Below, piece after piece: positions 1 to 8,645 of a DNA stretch of 36,942 nt (within the stretch, counting starts at the first letter, position 1; every line of letters starts with the position of its first letter). The DNA is from Nanobdellota archaeon (GTDB lineage Archaea; Nanobdellota; Nanobdellia; Pacearchaeales; GW2011-AR1). The notes under the pieces were generated by a model, which searched no databases, was not told the DNA's origin, and saw only the letters and a list, made by a program, of their open reading frames with translations. Where the stretch lies: positions 171,158 through 208,099 of the forward strand of contig DAHWUG010000001.1 of assembly GCA_027334715.1 (NCBI GenBank), written 5' to 3'. Both the position numbers and the translations under genes were made by a program.

Positions 1-238
1 CTATGTCATTTGGCCTTACCTTGTCAGGAACTTTTATACCTATATGGTCTCCCTTTTTTGCCATTTTAACAGGAGCCCTGTCTATTTGTATGCTTCCGAC
101 CTTTAACTCAATATCAGTTGTATGGCCTTTAACATGTATTGTATCTCCTACTTTCAGGCTTCCTGAGAGCTTTATTGCCGCAACCCCCACATGACTGAAA
201 TAACCTGAAATTGTACCTATTTCCTTTTCTTCTGCCAT
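1..238 (-). CDS. Translation elongation factor-like protein (EF-Tu domain 2-like beta barrel), C-terminus beyond the window edge
   Basis: Reverse strand from ATG at 238 reads MAEEKEIGTISGYFSHVGVAAIKLSGSLKVGDTIHVKGHTTDIELKVGSIQIDRAPVKMAKKGDHIGIKVPDKVRPNDI, which has the GxV..y....vaai.l...lkvGD.i...G..t.......S.q......a..Gd.vgikv pattern. Confidence 0.8.
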   Translation of the reverse strand, partial: MAEEKEIGTISGYFSHVGVAAIKLSGSLKVGDTIHVKGHTTDIELKVGSIQIDRAPVKMAKKGDHIGIKVPDKVRPNDI

Positions 239-352
239 TATTTATACAATCTCCTTTCATATTTAAATTTGTTGATTATTTATTACCCCTAAATATCTGT
301 TATTGTTTTTTAGACTAATAATGCTTAAATACACTGATTTATTATAAAATTC

Positions 353-514
353 ATGCCAAGCGCAAACCCCAATTGCCCAAAATGTCATGGAACAGGAAGA
401 ATAAGAGAAAAAGATGGAACAGTTCATGTTTGTTTTGATTGTCTTCAGCGCGGAGAGATGGATCAGCACGAGAAAAATCCAAAAACAGCAGAGGACTTCA
501 GGATAAAATTATAA
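353..514 (+). CDS. Small zinc-ribbon-like protein (53 aa)
   Basis: ATG..TAA reading MPSANPNCPKCHGTGRIREKDGTVHVCFDCLQRGEMDQHEKNPKTAEDFRIKL; CxxC...CxxC with a DnaJ-like CPKCHGTG half motif. Below the size cutoff of the supplied ORF track. Confidence 0.65.
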   Translation: MPSANPNCPKCHGTGRIREKDGTVHVCFDCLQRGEMDQHEKNPKTAEDFRIKL

Positions 515-542
515 CTCTGGAATTTTTAAAATTTATAAGAAA

Positions 543-615
543 TAGCCCCACCAGGATTCGAACCTGGGTTTATGCCTTCAGAGGGCATCGATCTTGACCG
601 CTGATCTATGGGGCT
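543..615 (-). tRNA. tRNA-Gln (anticodon CTG)
   Basis: Minus strand AGCCCCATAGATCAGCGGTCAAGATCGATGCCCTCTGAAGGCATAAACCCAGGTTCGAATCCTGGTGGGGCTA; complete cloverleaf, anticodon stem ATGCC/GGCAT with loop CTCTGAA. Confidence 0.9.
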
Positions 616-899
616 AATTTTTCTTAATCTTTGTATATGCTTTTGGTTTTTAAAACCTACTTCCTCCATATACCTCTTCACTGTTCCACCCATTTCAAAC
701 CAAAAATCTCTGTAATCAATTTTCCAAGATAGTTAACATGATAATCTCTATCTTTTTCTAAATCTCCAGATATTTTTCATTAGTTCCCAATTTTTTTGGT
801 AATTCTTTCCATATAAAATCTTTTTTTGCTTTGATGATCAACTCTTTTTGTTTACCTGTTTTAGTTTTATTCTCATATTTTCTTATGCTTATTATCGCT
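616..899 (-). pseudogene. Decayed (frameshifted) coding remnant of unknown family
   Basis: Minus-strand segments in different frames join into one plausible protein: IISIRKYENKTKTGKQKELIIKAKKDFIWKELPKKLGTNEKYL / SGDLEKDRDYHVNYLGKLITEIFGLKWVEQ / TVKRYMEEVGFKNQKHIQRLRK. In-frame stops at 758-760 and 678-680. Confidence 0.5.
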
Positions 900-964
900 C
901 ATATTGCTTCTTGGCTACTGCACTGGAGCTATAGATTTATATTTCTGAATTTGCATTATTACTT

Positions 965-1423
965 ATGCTCTGGAAGACACATCTTGTAATCGGACTCGCA
1001 GTAGCACTTTTTTTTGCCCCCCATGTTTCAGACCCTGTTTTGTTCATGCCTATTGTACTTTTTGCAACTCTTTTTCCTGACGTTGATTCCGGATTTTCAT
1101 ATATAGGGAAAAATCCCCTTGCCAAGCCGGTTCAGATGACAACAAATCATCGTGGAATTGTGCATAGCTACACTTTATGCATTTTCTTATCAATACTGAT
1201 AGTTTTTGTTTACCCGCCTGCAGCTCTTCCATTTTTTCTTGGCTACAGCTTTCATCTTTTTGCAGATGCATTTACTGTTCAGGGAATAAGGCCATTCTGG
1301 CCCATTAAAGCAGTTTCAAAAGGAGTCATAAAATCAGGCGGGATAACTGACAAAGCAATATTTTACACACTCCTTTTTGTAGACATACTGCTTATAGTTC
1401 TCATGATTTCAGGAACGTTCTGA
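965..1423 (+). CDS. YdjM/DUF457-like membrane-bound metal-dependent hydrolase family protein
   Basis: MLWKTHLVIGLAVALFF...LFPDVDSGFS...TNHRGIVHSYT...GYSFHLFADAFTVQGIRPFWPI; H..RG..HS and H..aD motifs in a multi-helix membrane protein. Confidence 0.8.
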   Translation: MLWKTHLVIGLAVALFFAPHVSDPVLFMPIVLFATLFPDVDSGFSYIGKNPLAKPVQMTTNHRGIVHSYTLCIFLSILIVFVYPPAALPFFLGYSFHLFADAFTVQGIRPFWPIKAVSKGVIKSGGITDKAIFYTLLFVDILLIVLMISGTF

Positions 1424-1480
1424 TTTATTCAAGGATATTATTTCAGAAATATTTTTATATGAGTGAAATCTTTATTTAAG

Positions 1481-1777
1481 ATGAATACATTTATACTTAT
1501 TGCAATAGCTACAGTAATAATACTTTATATTTTTCTTAAATTCAGCCATTTGAAAGCAAGGGTTTCCTTCATCTTCCTTCTTATAGGTGTTTTGTTCATA
1601 CTTTTCCTGATTTTCATTTTTACAAGTGGAAGCAATTTCAGCTTTTCATCTATTGATGGCTTAATTGCATCTGGCAAACTTTACTTTTTGTGGATAAAAA
1701 GCGTTGTTACAGGATTATTTCAGTTTACCGGAAAAGTAATCGGAATAGGTGTAAATAATTCAACAGCAATAAAATGA
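1481..1777 (+). CDS. Small membrane protein, unknown function
   Basis: Hydrophobic ORF; ATG at 1481 (the track's start at 1463 is a GTG). Stop overlaps the next start (ATGA). Confidence 0.6.
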   Translation: MNTFILIAIATVIILYIFLKFSHLKARVSFIFLLIGVLFILFLIFIFTSGSNFSFSSIDGLIASGKLYFLWIKSVVTGLFQFTGKVIGIGVNNSTAIK

Positions 1778-2031
1778 AAATCCCAATTCTAATTGTGAAT
1801 CTTTTGTTTTTGGGCGCGCTATTTATTATCAGCAACCAGAACATCCACATGGGTGTTTCCTCTGAAAGGCAGGCTTTTTTCCAGGATTACTCTGCATGGA
1901 TTGGAAACATTTTTAACAAAGCTGTTGATTTGACTGCATATGTCATTAAAGTTGACTGGCTTCCAGATAAAAATACAGAAATTCCCAATAACTTATCTAC
2001 GGGTAATTTTCCCAATAGCACTATAAACTAA
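1774..2031 (+). CDS. Small membrane-anchored protein, unknown function
   Basis: N-terminal hydrophobic segment; ATGA overlap with the upstream ORF indicates an operon. Confidence 0.6.
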   Translation: MKIPILIVNLLFLGALFIISNQNIHMGVSSERQAFFQDYSAWIGNIFNKAVDLTAYVIKVDWLPDKNTEIPNNLSTGNFPNSTIN

Positions 2032-2075
2032 CCGCCTCAAGTAATCTTTATAAACCAAAATAACTATACACTATA

Positions 2076-2333
2076 ATGCCTAGAAAAATAAAAAGAGCAG
2101 TAAGGCAGAGAGAGGACACAAGTCCTTTGCAAAGAAGAATACATATTTTATGGAAGAATCTTGTACTCTTCCTTATACTTTTCATAGTTTCATTAGTGCT
2201 ATTTTTCTTTTCGACAAATAATTCGGTTTTTTACAATCTCTTTGAAATACTTTTTATAATATTCGGATTTCTTTCATTGGCGCTTGTAATAGTCCTTATT
2301 ACTCTGTTGCTTGTTAAGTCAGGAAGGAAATAA
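2076..2333 (+). CDS. Small membrane protein, basic N-terminus, unknown function
   Basis: MPRKIKRAVRQRED... then two hydrophobic segments. Confidence 0.6.
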   Translation: MPRKIKRAVRQREDTSPLQRRIHILWKNLVLFLILFIVSLVLFFFSTNNSVFYNLFEILFIIFGFLSLALVIVLITLLLVKSGRK

Positions 2334-2411
2334 TTACAATTATTTTTTGCACACATTTTATATAGTATAATTTTTCTTTTACTATTGTGGTTTGTTTTAA
2401 CCTCAAATAAA

Positions 2412-2485
2412 GCCGCAGTAGTTCAGTTGGTAAGAATGCGTCCTTGGTAAGGACGAGGTCGGGAGTTCGACTCTCCCCTGCGGCT
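2412..2485 (+). tRNA. tRNA-Thr (anticodon GGT)
   Basis: GCCGCAGTAGTTCAGTTGGTAAGAATGCGTCCTTGGTAAGGACGAGGTCGGGAGTTCGACTCTCCCCTGCGGCT; stem CGTCC/GGACG, loop TTGGTAA; followed by a T-tract. Confidence 0.93.
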
Positions 2486-2528
2486 TTTTTTTCAATATAT
2501 TTATAAACAATTTTGATGATTGAAAGGA

Positions 2529-3023
2529 ATGGAAAAAACAGGCAATGGCATAGGACTTGAACAACTGAAGAAAGAGTATGAAAAACTGCAGAAAAAGGAA
2601 AAGCTCCCAGGCTTTAAGGAAATGAATGAGGAATTCTACATAGAGAAAATTGCGGAAAGTGAAACAGACATGCTTATAAGGGAAATAAGAAGAATGATTG
2701 GTGACAAATGTGCAAATTATATGAGATTCATTGAAAACATTTTGAATCCTGTAAACGCTCCAATGTTTGTTTTTCAGATACTGAAAATAATCAGCCAGGA
2801 AGACAAAAAAAATCTCTCAGAAGTTTATAAAAAGCTTATGCAGAATGAGATAAAATTCATTGAAAGGGATTTGGACTATAATGAACAAAAAGAGGCAGAA
2901 TTTGTAAAAGAATCATTCAAAATGTGGCAGGAAATAAAGAAAGACATTATTCCGATATTCGAAAAAATAGAAAGAAATCAGGTAATCAAGCCGGAAGACA
3001 ACAACAAAGGATATTTTGGATAA
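2529..3023 (+). CDS. Conserved-looking helical protein, unknown function
   Basis: 165-codon ORF from ATG at 2529 (TTG at 2520 possible); highly charged helical composition. Confidence 0.65.
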   Translation: MEKTGNGIGLEQLKKEYEKLQKKEKLPGFKEMNEEFYIEKIAESETDMLIREIRRMIGDKCANYMRFIENILNPVNAPMFVFQILKIISQEDKKNLSEVYKKLMQNEIKFIERDLDYNEQKEAEFVKESFKMWQEIKKDIIPIFEKIERNQVIKPEDNNKGYFG

Positions 3024-3070
3024 AAAGAGGCTATAAATTAGAGAGCGAGCCGAAGGAGTGAGGCGAGCGT

Positions 3071-4723
3071 TTAAGCTATTAACTTCTTAAAAATTTCTTC
3101 TAAATCAATCTCGAAAAGGGCAACAGGCATTTTTATCTTCCAGTTTTTCAGGATTTTAGGATGAATTTCCCCTATGAATCCTATCGACTTTCCATTGATT
3201 GATATCTCAGCTGTTCTTCCATCTATGAACCATGATGGCATGTTTTTTGGCTCTGAAAAAACAGCATTTATTTCCAGCATCCTGAAAAGATACTCAATTG
3301 CTTGCCTTGTTTCTGTGAAATTTCCGGGCGCAATGGCAAGGGAAAGGGATTCTTTTTCTGTTATTTTTTCTGAAACAAGATTGAAGATTTTTCCTACTTC
3401 AAATATTTTCTGAGGATATTCTGAATCAACATTCTCAGAAAGTATTTTTAACAAGGAGTGAGTGAGGTTTTTTCTGAGAGCATTGTATTCTGTCTTTGAT
3501 TGCTCAACTTCTATTACTCTCTCTTTTTCAGGCAGATTCATGTTTTCAATCTGCGCTTTTTTGTTTGTGAGATGATAGCTTGAAGCTTCCAAAAAACCAA
3601 GCCCTGCGAGTATTAGTGCAATGCTTCTTTTTATCTTTTCTTTTCCGCTTTCTTTACCAGTAGTTGATATCTCCGGAATTTCCGGAACAAGATTTTCATA
3701 GCCATAGGCAATTGCAACATCCTCTATCAAGTCAACTTCATGCAAAATGTCTGTTCTCCATGCCGGAATTTCAACAAGCTTGCTCTTGTAATTATAACCC
3801 ATTTTTTCAAGACATTCCTTAAGTTCTTTTTCAGTAATGCTTGTACCCAAAAGCTTGTTTGTGTTTTCAAGTGAAATTTTCATGACCCTTGGCGTAAAAT
3901 CAGGAGTTGTTTCCTTTCCTCTAAGCTGTCCGCGCGAAAGTTCCATCTGGTAAATCTTTCCCCCCATGTCTGCAAAACAGGTTGCTATTATATTAAGGCA
4001 TATCTTCAAGATATTCATGTCAGAGCCAGAACATTCGACAAAAACATCCTTTGTTTCACTGGTTATTCTGCCCGTAAGCTGTGAATTGATAATTGGGGGC
4101 ATGCTTAAAACCTGGTCTTTTGCATCAACAAAAATTGGGAACTTAACTTTTCCAGCCAGGAGATGCGCGTATTCCTTTCCTGCAGAATGCTTCTGAAGAA
4201 TTTCAAGGCCGGAAAGCTCTTTGTCCATTTCAAGGGGTGTGAATTTTATTTTATCAGGCTCAACGGCCCTGAATGTTATTGGAAGCTGAATTTTTTCCAA
4301 TGGATAAATTCCTATAGCTGCCTTTTTTCTTCTTCTTCCAAGAGTCAGGTGAAGCATTTCCTGGACCTGAATTATTTCCTTGATTTTTTCATCATCAAGC
4401 TGCAATCCCTTTATTACTGCGCATGCTGTGTAAGGCCTTATATCCCTTACAGAAGAGTCAATTATGACTTTATAATTTTCTTCAGGCTTGCTTAATTTAT
4501 ACTGAATCAGCCCTGTTCTTTTGCCTAGAAATCCAAGGAAGCCGCGCTTGAAGCCCTGATATGAAAGTAAATCAGGCCTATTCGGGAAAACTTCTATGCT
4601 TATGCTGTCTCCTTCTTCCCTTTCCAAAGGAGTCCCAAACATTGCAATCTTGTCCTTTATTTTTTCATCAAAGATTCCAATGTCTTTCTCAAACTGTTTT
4701 TTGCTGAAAGTTACTATTGCCAT
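3071..4723 (-). CDS. pheT: Phenylalanyl-tRNA synthetase beta subunit (archaeal/eukaryal type)
   Basis: 550 aa; N-terminal EGDSISIEVFPNRPDLLSYQGFKRGFLGF, B3/B4 region, IPAWRTDILHEVDLIEDVAIAYGYENLVPEIP, C-terminal GFIGEIHPKIL. Confidence 0.95.
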   Translation of the reverse strand: MAIVTFSKKQFEKDIGIFDEKIKDKIAMFGTPLEREEGDSISIEVFPNRPDLLSYQGFKRGFLGFLGKRTGLIQYKLSKPEENYKVIIDSSVRDIRPYTACAVIKGLQLDDEKIKEIIQVQEMLHLTLGRRRKKAAIGIYPLEKIQLPITFRAVEPDKIKFTPLEMDKELSGLEILQKHSAGKEYAHLLAGKVKFPIFVDAKDQVLSMPPIINSQLTGRITSETKDVFVECSGSDMNILKICLNIIATCFADMGGKIYQMELSRGQLRGKETTPDFTPRVMKISLENTNKLLGTSITEKELKECLEKMGYNYKSKLVEIPAWRTDILHEVDLIEDVAIAYGYENLVPEIPEISTTGKESGKEKIKRSIALILAGLGFLEASSYHLTNKKAQIENMNLPEKERVIEVEQSKTEYNALRKNLTHSLLKILSENVDSEYPQKIFEVGKIFNLVSEKITEKESLSLAIAPGNFTETRQAIEYLFRMLEINAVFSEPKNMPSWFIDGRTAEISINGKSIGFIGEIHPKILKNWKIKMPVALFEIDLEEIFKKLIA

Positions 4724-4724
4724 T

Positions 4725-5150
4725 TTATTTCATGAGCTTTTTTATTTTTGATGCTACTTTTTCCATTTCTCCCCTATTATAATTGTTGACTTCCCACTTT
4801 TCTATCCTTACTCCATCATTTTCGAATCTTGGTATTAAATGAAAATGAACATGAGGAACATACTGCCCTGCAACTTTTTTATTATTCTGCACAACATTTA
4901 ACCCTTCGCCATATTTTAACAATGCTCCTGAAATTTTCTTTATTGCAATTCCCATATCCTTTAAAACATTATCAGGAACATCGGTTATTAATTCAAAATG
5001 CTCTTTTGGCATTATTAATACATGACCGCCATGGATGCTTGCAGGGTGTATATCTAACATAGCCATAAATTCCTTATCTTCCCAGATTTTTACAGCCGGA
5101 ATTTCCCCGGCTATTATTTTGCAAAATATGCAGCCCTTATCTGTTTTCAT
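4725..5150 (-). CDS. HIT family (histidine triad) protein
   Basis: CIFCKIIAGEIPAVKIWEDKEFMAMLDIHPASIHGGHVLIMPKEH... and triad HVHFHLIPR; start at 5150 overlaps the upstream stop (ATGA). Confidence 0.93.
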   Translation of the reverse strand: MKTDKGCIFCKIIAGEIPAVKIWEDKEFMAMLDIHPASIHGGHVLIMPKEHFELITDVPDNVLKDMGIAIKKISGALLKYGEGLNVVQNNKKVAGQYVPHVHFHLIPRFENDGVRIEKWEVNNYNRGEMEKVASKIKKLMK

Positions 5151-5473
5151 CTTAAATCGTCCCACCTTATTACTGTAACAGGCGAACTATATTCTAAGTT
5201 ATGATAAAACTTTCTTAATCCATTATACATATCATCTTGTGATTTGTAACCATCATCCAGCCATTCTTTCTCAGTTACTTTTTCCAAAGTTGTGTGTCTT
5301 ACACTAGTTATTGTTCTCATTGTAGCCCAGTTTAATTTATGACAGCCTAATAAAACAGGACCTTCGCTGTAGTCTCTGTGACCTTCCCTTACTGTTATTT
5401 TTTTTCTTCCCTGAAGAACATCTTCTTTGTCTTTTTCTCCTTCTATTAAAATTGCTCTTAATGCTCTTTTCAT
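5147..5473 (-). CDS. ASCH (PUA-like) domain protein
   Basis: MKRALRAILIEGEKDKEDVLQGRKKITVREGHRDYSEGPVLLGC...SVRHTTLEKVTEKEWLDDGYKSQDDMYNGLRKFYHNLEYSSPVTVIRWD. Confidence 0.85.
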   Translation of the reverse strand: MKRALRAILIEGEKDKEDVLQGRKKITVREGHRDYSEGPVLLGCHKLNWATMRTITSVRHTTLEKVTEKEWLDDGYKSQDDMYNGLRKFYHNLEYSSPVTVIRWDDLR

Positions 5474-5474
5474 T

Positions 5475-6998
5475 TTATTTCACCCAAAATTTCATTTTTC
5501 TCATTTGATTTATGTCATTCCTGTAAAACTCACGCAGGTCCTTTATTTTGTAATAATCCATTATAATCCTGTCAAAACCAGGACCCCATGCCAATACAGG
5601 AATATTTTTTCCAAGAAGAGGAACAACAACCTCTGGCCTGAAAATTCCTGCGCCTCCCAGTTCAAGCCAGACTTTCCTTTCTGGATGAAAAACATCTATT
5701 TCAACGCTTGGTTCTGTGTATGGAAAATAACCCGGCCTGAATCTAACTTTTTCAAATCCCATTTTTGCAAAAAATGCCTTGAGATACCCAAGCAAATGTT
5801 TCATGTTTGCCTTTGGATCCACAACAATTCCCTCTGTCTGGTTGAATTCAAATCCATGCGACCAATCAACTGTTTCATTCCTGAAACATTTTCCTATTGC
5901 GAAGAATTTTGCAGGCAAATCTTTTTCTTTAAGCTGCGCAAGAGTTTGTGAAGAAAGACAGGTTGTGTGGGTACGCAAAACGAGTTTTTTTGCTTCTTCC
6001 TCATCCCATTTATAACCCCATCCAATGCTTCCGGAAACGCCAGATTCATGGCTTTCCCTTACCTCTTTTACAAGTTTCTTGTCTGGAAGCTCTGTTTTTT
6101 TGTCTATGAAAAAAGTATCCTGCATTTCCCTCACCGGATGGTCCTGTGCTGTAAATAAAGCATCGAAATTCCAGAAGCTGCTTACGACAATGTCCCCAGA
6201 CATTTCCCTGAATCCCATTTCTGTCCAGACAGTTCTTGCATAGTCAATTGCCTGATTGACAAAATGTCTTTTTCCGCCGTATATCTTAGGAACGGGAATA
6301 GTCAGGTCATATCTTCTGAATTTCTTTCCGCGCCATTTTGAATCGTCAGCTATTATTTCAGGGGTTATCTGCTCAATAAATCCCCTGCCGTTTGCTCCAA
6401 TGCTCAAACTCATTATTTTTATTCCGAATTCTGTCGCTTCAACATGCATTGTTTTCTCGTCTGAAATTTGAATCATATTCCTTCTTTTCTCAAGCGATTT
6501 CATTGCATAAAGCTGCTCCTGGCTTAAAGAATCAAATTCTAATGGAAGCGAATCAAGGAAAATTTCCTCAAGGCTTTTTCTTGATATTTCCTCCTTTTTT
6601 GCAGTCAGAAAAATCTTCTCATTTTTTAATTCTATAAACGCCTTTTTCTTAAGGACGCCAAGAGAAGCCCTGAACTCTTCTTCAGAAAGCCTGCTCTGCC
6701 TTTCTGCTTCTTCAATTTTTATTATCCTCTTTTCTTCCAAAAGCTGGAGAAGTCTTCGTTCAGGCAACCCTTTTTTTCTGTACAATGCCCCGTTTATCCC
6801 AACATCAACTATTTTTTTCTCTTTTGCTGTAATATTCACAATTCCCTTGCTTTTCAGGTAGCCCAAGGCCCTTGTAACAGATGTCTTGTCCAGGCTTGAT
6901 TTTTTGCAGATTTCCGAAACATTTTTTTCTTCAATATGGGGCAGAATTTTCTGTTCATTAGGGCTTAAGGATTCAAGGACTTTGTTTGCATCTTGCAT
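5475..6998 (-). CDS. pheS: Phenylalanyl-tRNA synthetase alpha subunit
   Basis: 507 aa; N-terminal wHTH region; class II motifs FWNFDALFTAQDHPVREMQDTF, FRNETVDWSHGFEFNQTEGIVV, WLELGGAGIFRPEVV, AWGPGFDRIIM. Confidence 0.96.
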   Translation of the reverse strand: MQDANKVLESLSPNEQKILPHIEEKNVSEICKKSSLDKTSVTRALGYLKSKGIVNITAKEKKIVDVGINGALYRKKGLPERRLLQLLEEKRIIKIEEAERQSRLSEEEFRASLGVLKKKAFIELKNEKIFLTAKKEEISRKSLEEIFLDSLPLEFDSLSQEQLYAMKSLEKRRNMIQISDEKTMHVEATEFGIKIMSLSIGANGRGFIEQITPEIIADDSKWRGKKFRRYDLTIPVPKIYGGKRHFVNQAIDYARTVWTEMGFREMSGDIVVSSFWNFDALFTAQDHPVREMQDTFFIDKKTELPDKKLVKEVRESHESGVSGSIGWGYKWDEEEAKKLVLRTHTTCLSSQTLAQLKEKDLPAKFFAIGKCFRNETVDWSHGFEFNQTEGIVVDPKANMKHLLGYLKAFFAKMGFEKVRFRPGYFPYTEPSVEIDVFHPERKVWLELGGAGIFRPEVVVPLLGKNIPVLAWGPGFDRIIMDYYKIKDLREFYRNDINQMRKMKFWVK

Positions 6999-6999
6999 T

Positions 7000-7449
7000 T
7001 TATATCTTCAATACTCCTGCCATCCATGTGGGCATGCTTAAAACAAGCCCCAGTGCTTTTAAATTATAACTGTCTCTTGATTCTCTGGAAATGAATATCA
7101 TTTTTAACTTATTCTTGTTGCACAAGATTATGCTCTGCCTTATTCTTCCTAAAATCTCGGCCTTTTCTTCCTTTCCTTGGCTAATAATCTCATCAAAGTT
7201 TATTCCTATTGAAACATCTTTTTTCTTTGCGAGCCTAGCCAAAACCTGATTAAATCCCGAATTTCTCTGCTTCAATTTGTCCTTTCTTCCAGATAGGTTT
7301 ATCAAAAAAATGCTTATCTTTTCCTTTTCCAATACTTTTCTTGCTACGTCATCATCATTACCTGAAAAAATGACATTTTTTCCCTTGCTTTCCCTTATCT
7401 TTTTTCTGATTTCATTGAAATCATTGCCTGAAACATTTATGTAATCCAT
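7000..7449 (-). CDS. rnp3: RNase P protein component 3 (Rpp30-like), short version
   Basis: NSGFNQVLARLAKKKDVSIGINFDEII and ISRESRDSYNLKALGLVLSMPTW are characteristic of archaeal Rpp30. Confidence 0.85.
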   Translation of the reverse strand: MDYINVSGNDFNEIRKKIRESKGKNVIFSGNDDDVARKVLEKEKISIFLINLSGRKDKLKQRNSGFNQVLARLAKKKDVSIGINFDEIISQGKEEKAEILGRIRQSIILCNKNKLKMIFISRESRDSYNLKALGLVLSMPTWMAGVLKI

Positions 7450-7495
7450 ATTTTAAAGAAATAAGGCTCATTTATAAAAATTGAGTTAATTCAAT

Positions 7496-8185
7496 TTATC
7501 CTCTGATTATTGTTCCTCTGAATGGTTTTCCATGAATCACGTTTTCAAGCTGTTTCAGGTCTTTTCCAAGAATATAGGTGGGAATTTTATGCTTCATTAT
7601 TATTTCTGCAGCTGTCTGGTCAAGGACAAAATGCTGACCTGGCCTGTACTTTGACTTGTTTGCCATTTTGTAGAAATCTATCCATCCTATTTTTGGTATG
7701 AACTTTGCATCTTTGTGCTCTTTAGGATTTTTATCGTGTAGACCAGAAACATTTGTTAAATTTATGAAAATCGTCTTGAAATGCTCTGCAACTTCTGCAG
7801 CTGTCGAGTCAGAAGTTTGTTTTGGTCTATATTCAAGTGCGCCCAAAAATATTACATCTCTTTTCTTTGCATAACTTTCCAGTGTTTTTGTCGTGTGCGG
7901 AATCCCATATTCAGGATTTATCCCAAAGAAATAATTCATGAACCTCGCATTCATTCTTGTAGCTGAAATTCCTGAAAAGCTCTGAAATTCCTCTTTAAGG
8001 CCTTCCTTTTTCAGGGCATTGATGTATTTTCTTGCTATTGAACCGCCTCCGCAGACAATCAGGAACTTAAAATTCTTTTTATTTCTCAGGATAAGGCTCT
8101 TGAACTTCTTGAGAAAAGCAAAATCAACATCATCAGGAATTATGATGCTTCCGCCGAGGCTTAGAACAATAATCCTCTTTTTCAT
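7496..8185 (-). CDS. pyrH: Uridylate kinase (archaeal UMP kinase)
   Basis: MKKRIIVLSLGGSIIIPDDVD...VCGGGSIARKY...SDSTAAEVAEHF...TNVSGLHDKNPKEHKDAKFIPKI; amino acid kinase fold. ATG at 8185 preferred over the track start 8206. Confidence 0.92.
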   Translation of the reverse strand: MKKRIIVLSLGGSIIIPDDVDFAFLKKFKSLILRNKKNFKFLIVCGGGSIARKYINALKKEGLKEEFQSFSGISATRMNARFMNYFFGINPEYGIPHTTKTLESYAKKRDVIFLGALEYRPKQTSDSTAAEVAEHFKTIFINLTNVSGLHDKNPKEHKDAKFIPKIGWIDFYKMANKSKYRPGQHFVLDQTAAEIIMKHKIPTYILGKDLKQLENVIHGKPFRGTIIRG

Positions 8186-8201
8186 TTTTAATGGAAAGTG
8201 A

Positions 8202-8221
8202 AGCAAATTTTAAAATTTGCT
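8202..8221. promoter_or_regulatory. Perfect 20-bp palindrome upstream of pyrH
   Basis: AGCAAATTTTAAAATTTGCT is identical to its reverse complement; lies 17-36 nt upstream of the pyrH ATG. Confidence 0.45.
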
Positions 8222-8354
8222 CTTTTTCATGATTTAATATGAATAATATATTTTATTAATGTTTTCACGACAATTTTGGCAGAATAATGCCAAGATTTTA
8301 TCCTAATTGCTTTGTTACATCAAAGAGCTAGAAAGCGATTTTACGAGCGGGCGT

Positions 8355-8645
8355 TTATTTCACTGTGAAAAGCCTGCTGTCTTTAACACTGAAAATGCCA
8401 AGACGAACCCCTGAATCGAGCCAGCCATGAGCATAGTTTAATGCTGCAAATGCATTTACAAAATCTCCTTGCTTTTCAAAATAACCCGCGTCTGAGACAT
8501 AATTTTCAGCCATTGATATTATTTCCCCTGCTTCCTTTTCCTTGCCTTTGATTACTTCTAATTTCACAGTTTCCAGCGCTTTTGATGTCAGTTTCCTGTA
8601 CTTTTCAAGCTTTTCCGGTGTTATTTTGTCGTGTTTTGTCGGCAT
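8355..8645 (-). CDS. DUF357 domain protein
   Basis: GYFEKQGDFVNAFAALNYAHGWLDSGVRLGIF matches the DUF357 core (FlekGDyvnAlaalsYAHGWLDaGvRlGlf). Confidence 0.88.
   Translation of the reverse strand: MPTKHDKITPEKLEKYRKLTSKALETVKLEVIKGKEKEAGEIISMAENYVSDAGYFEKQGDFVNAFAALNYAHGWLDSGVRLGIFSVKDSRLFTVK

Noticed and set aside
3174-6637. Numerous + strand ORFs over pheT, HIT and pheS
   Set aside because: Antisense shadows of strongly supported minus-strand genes.
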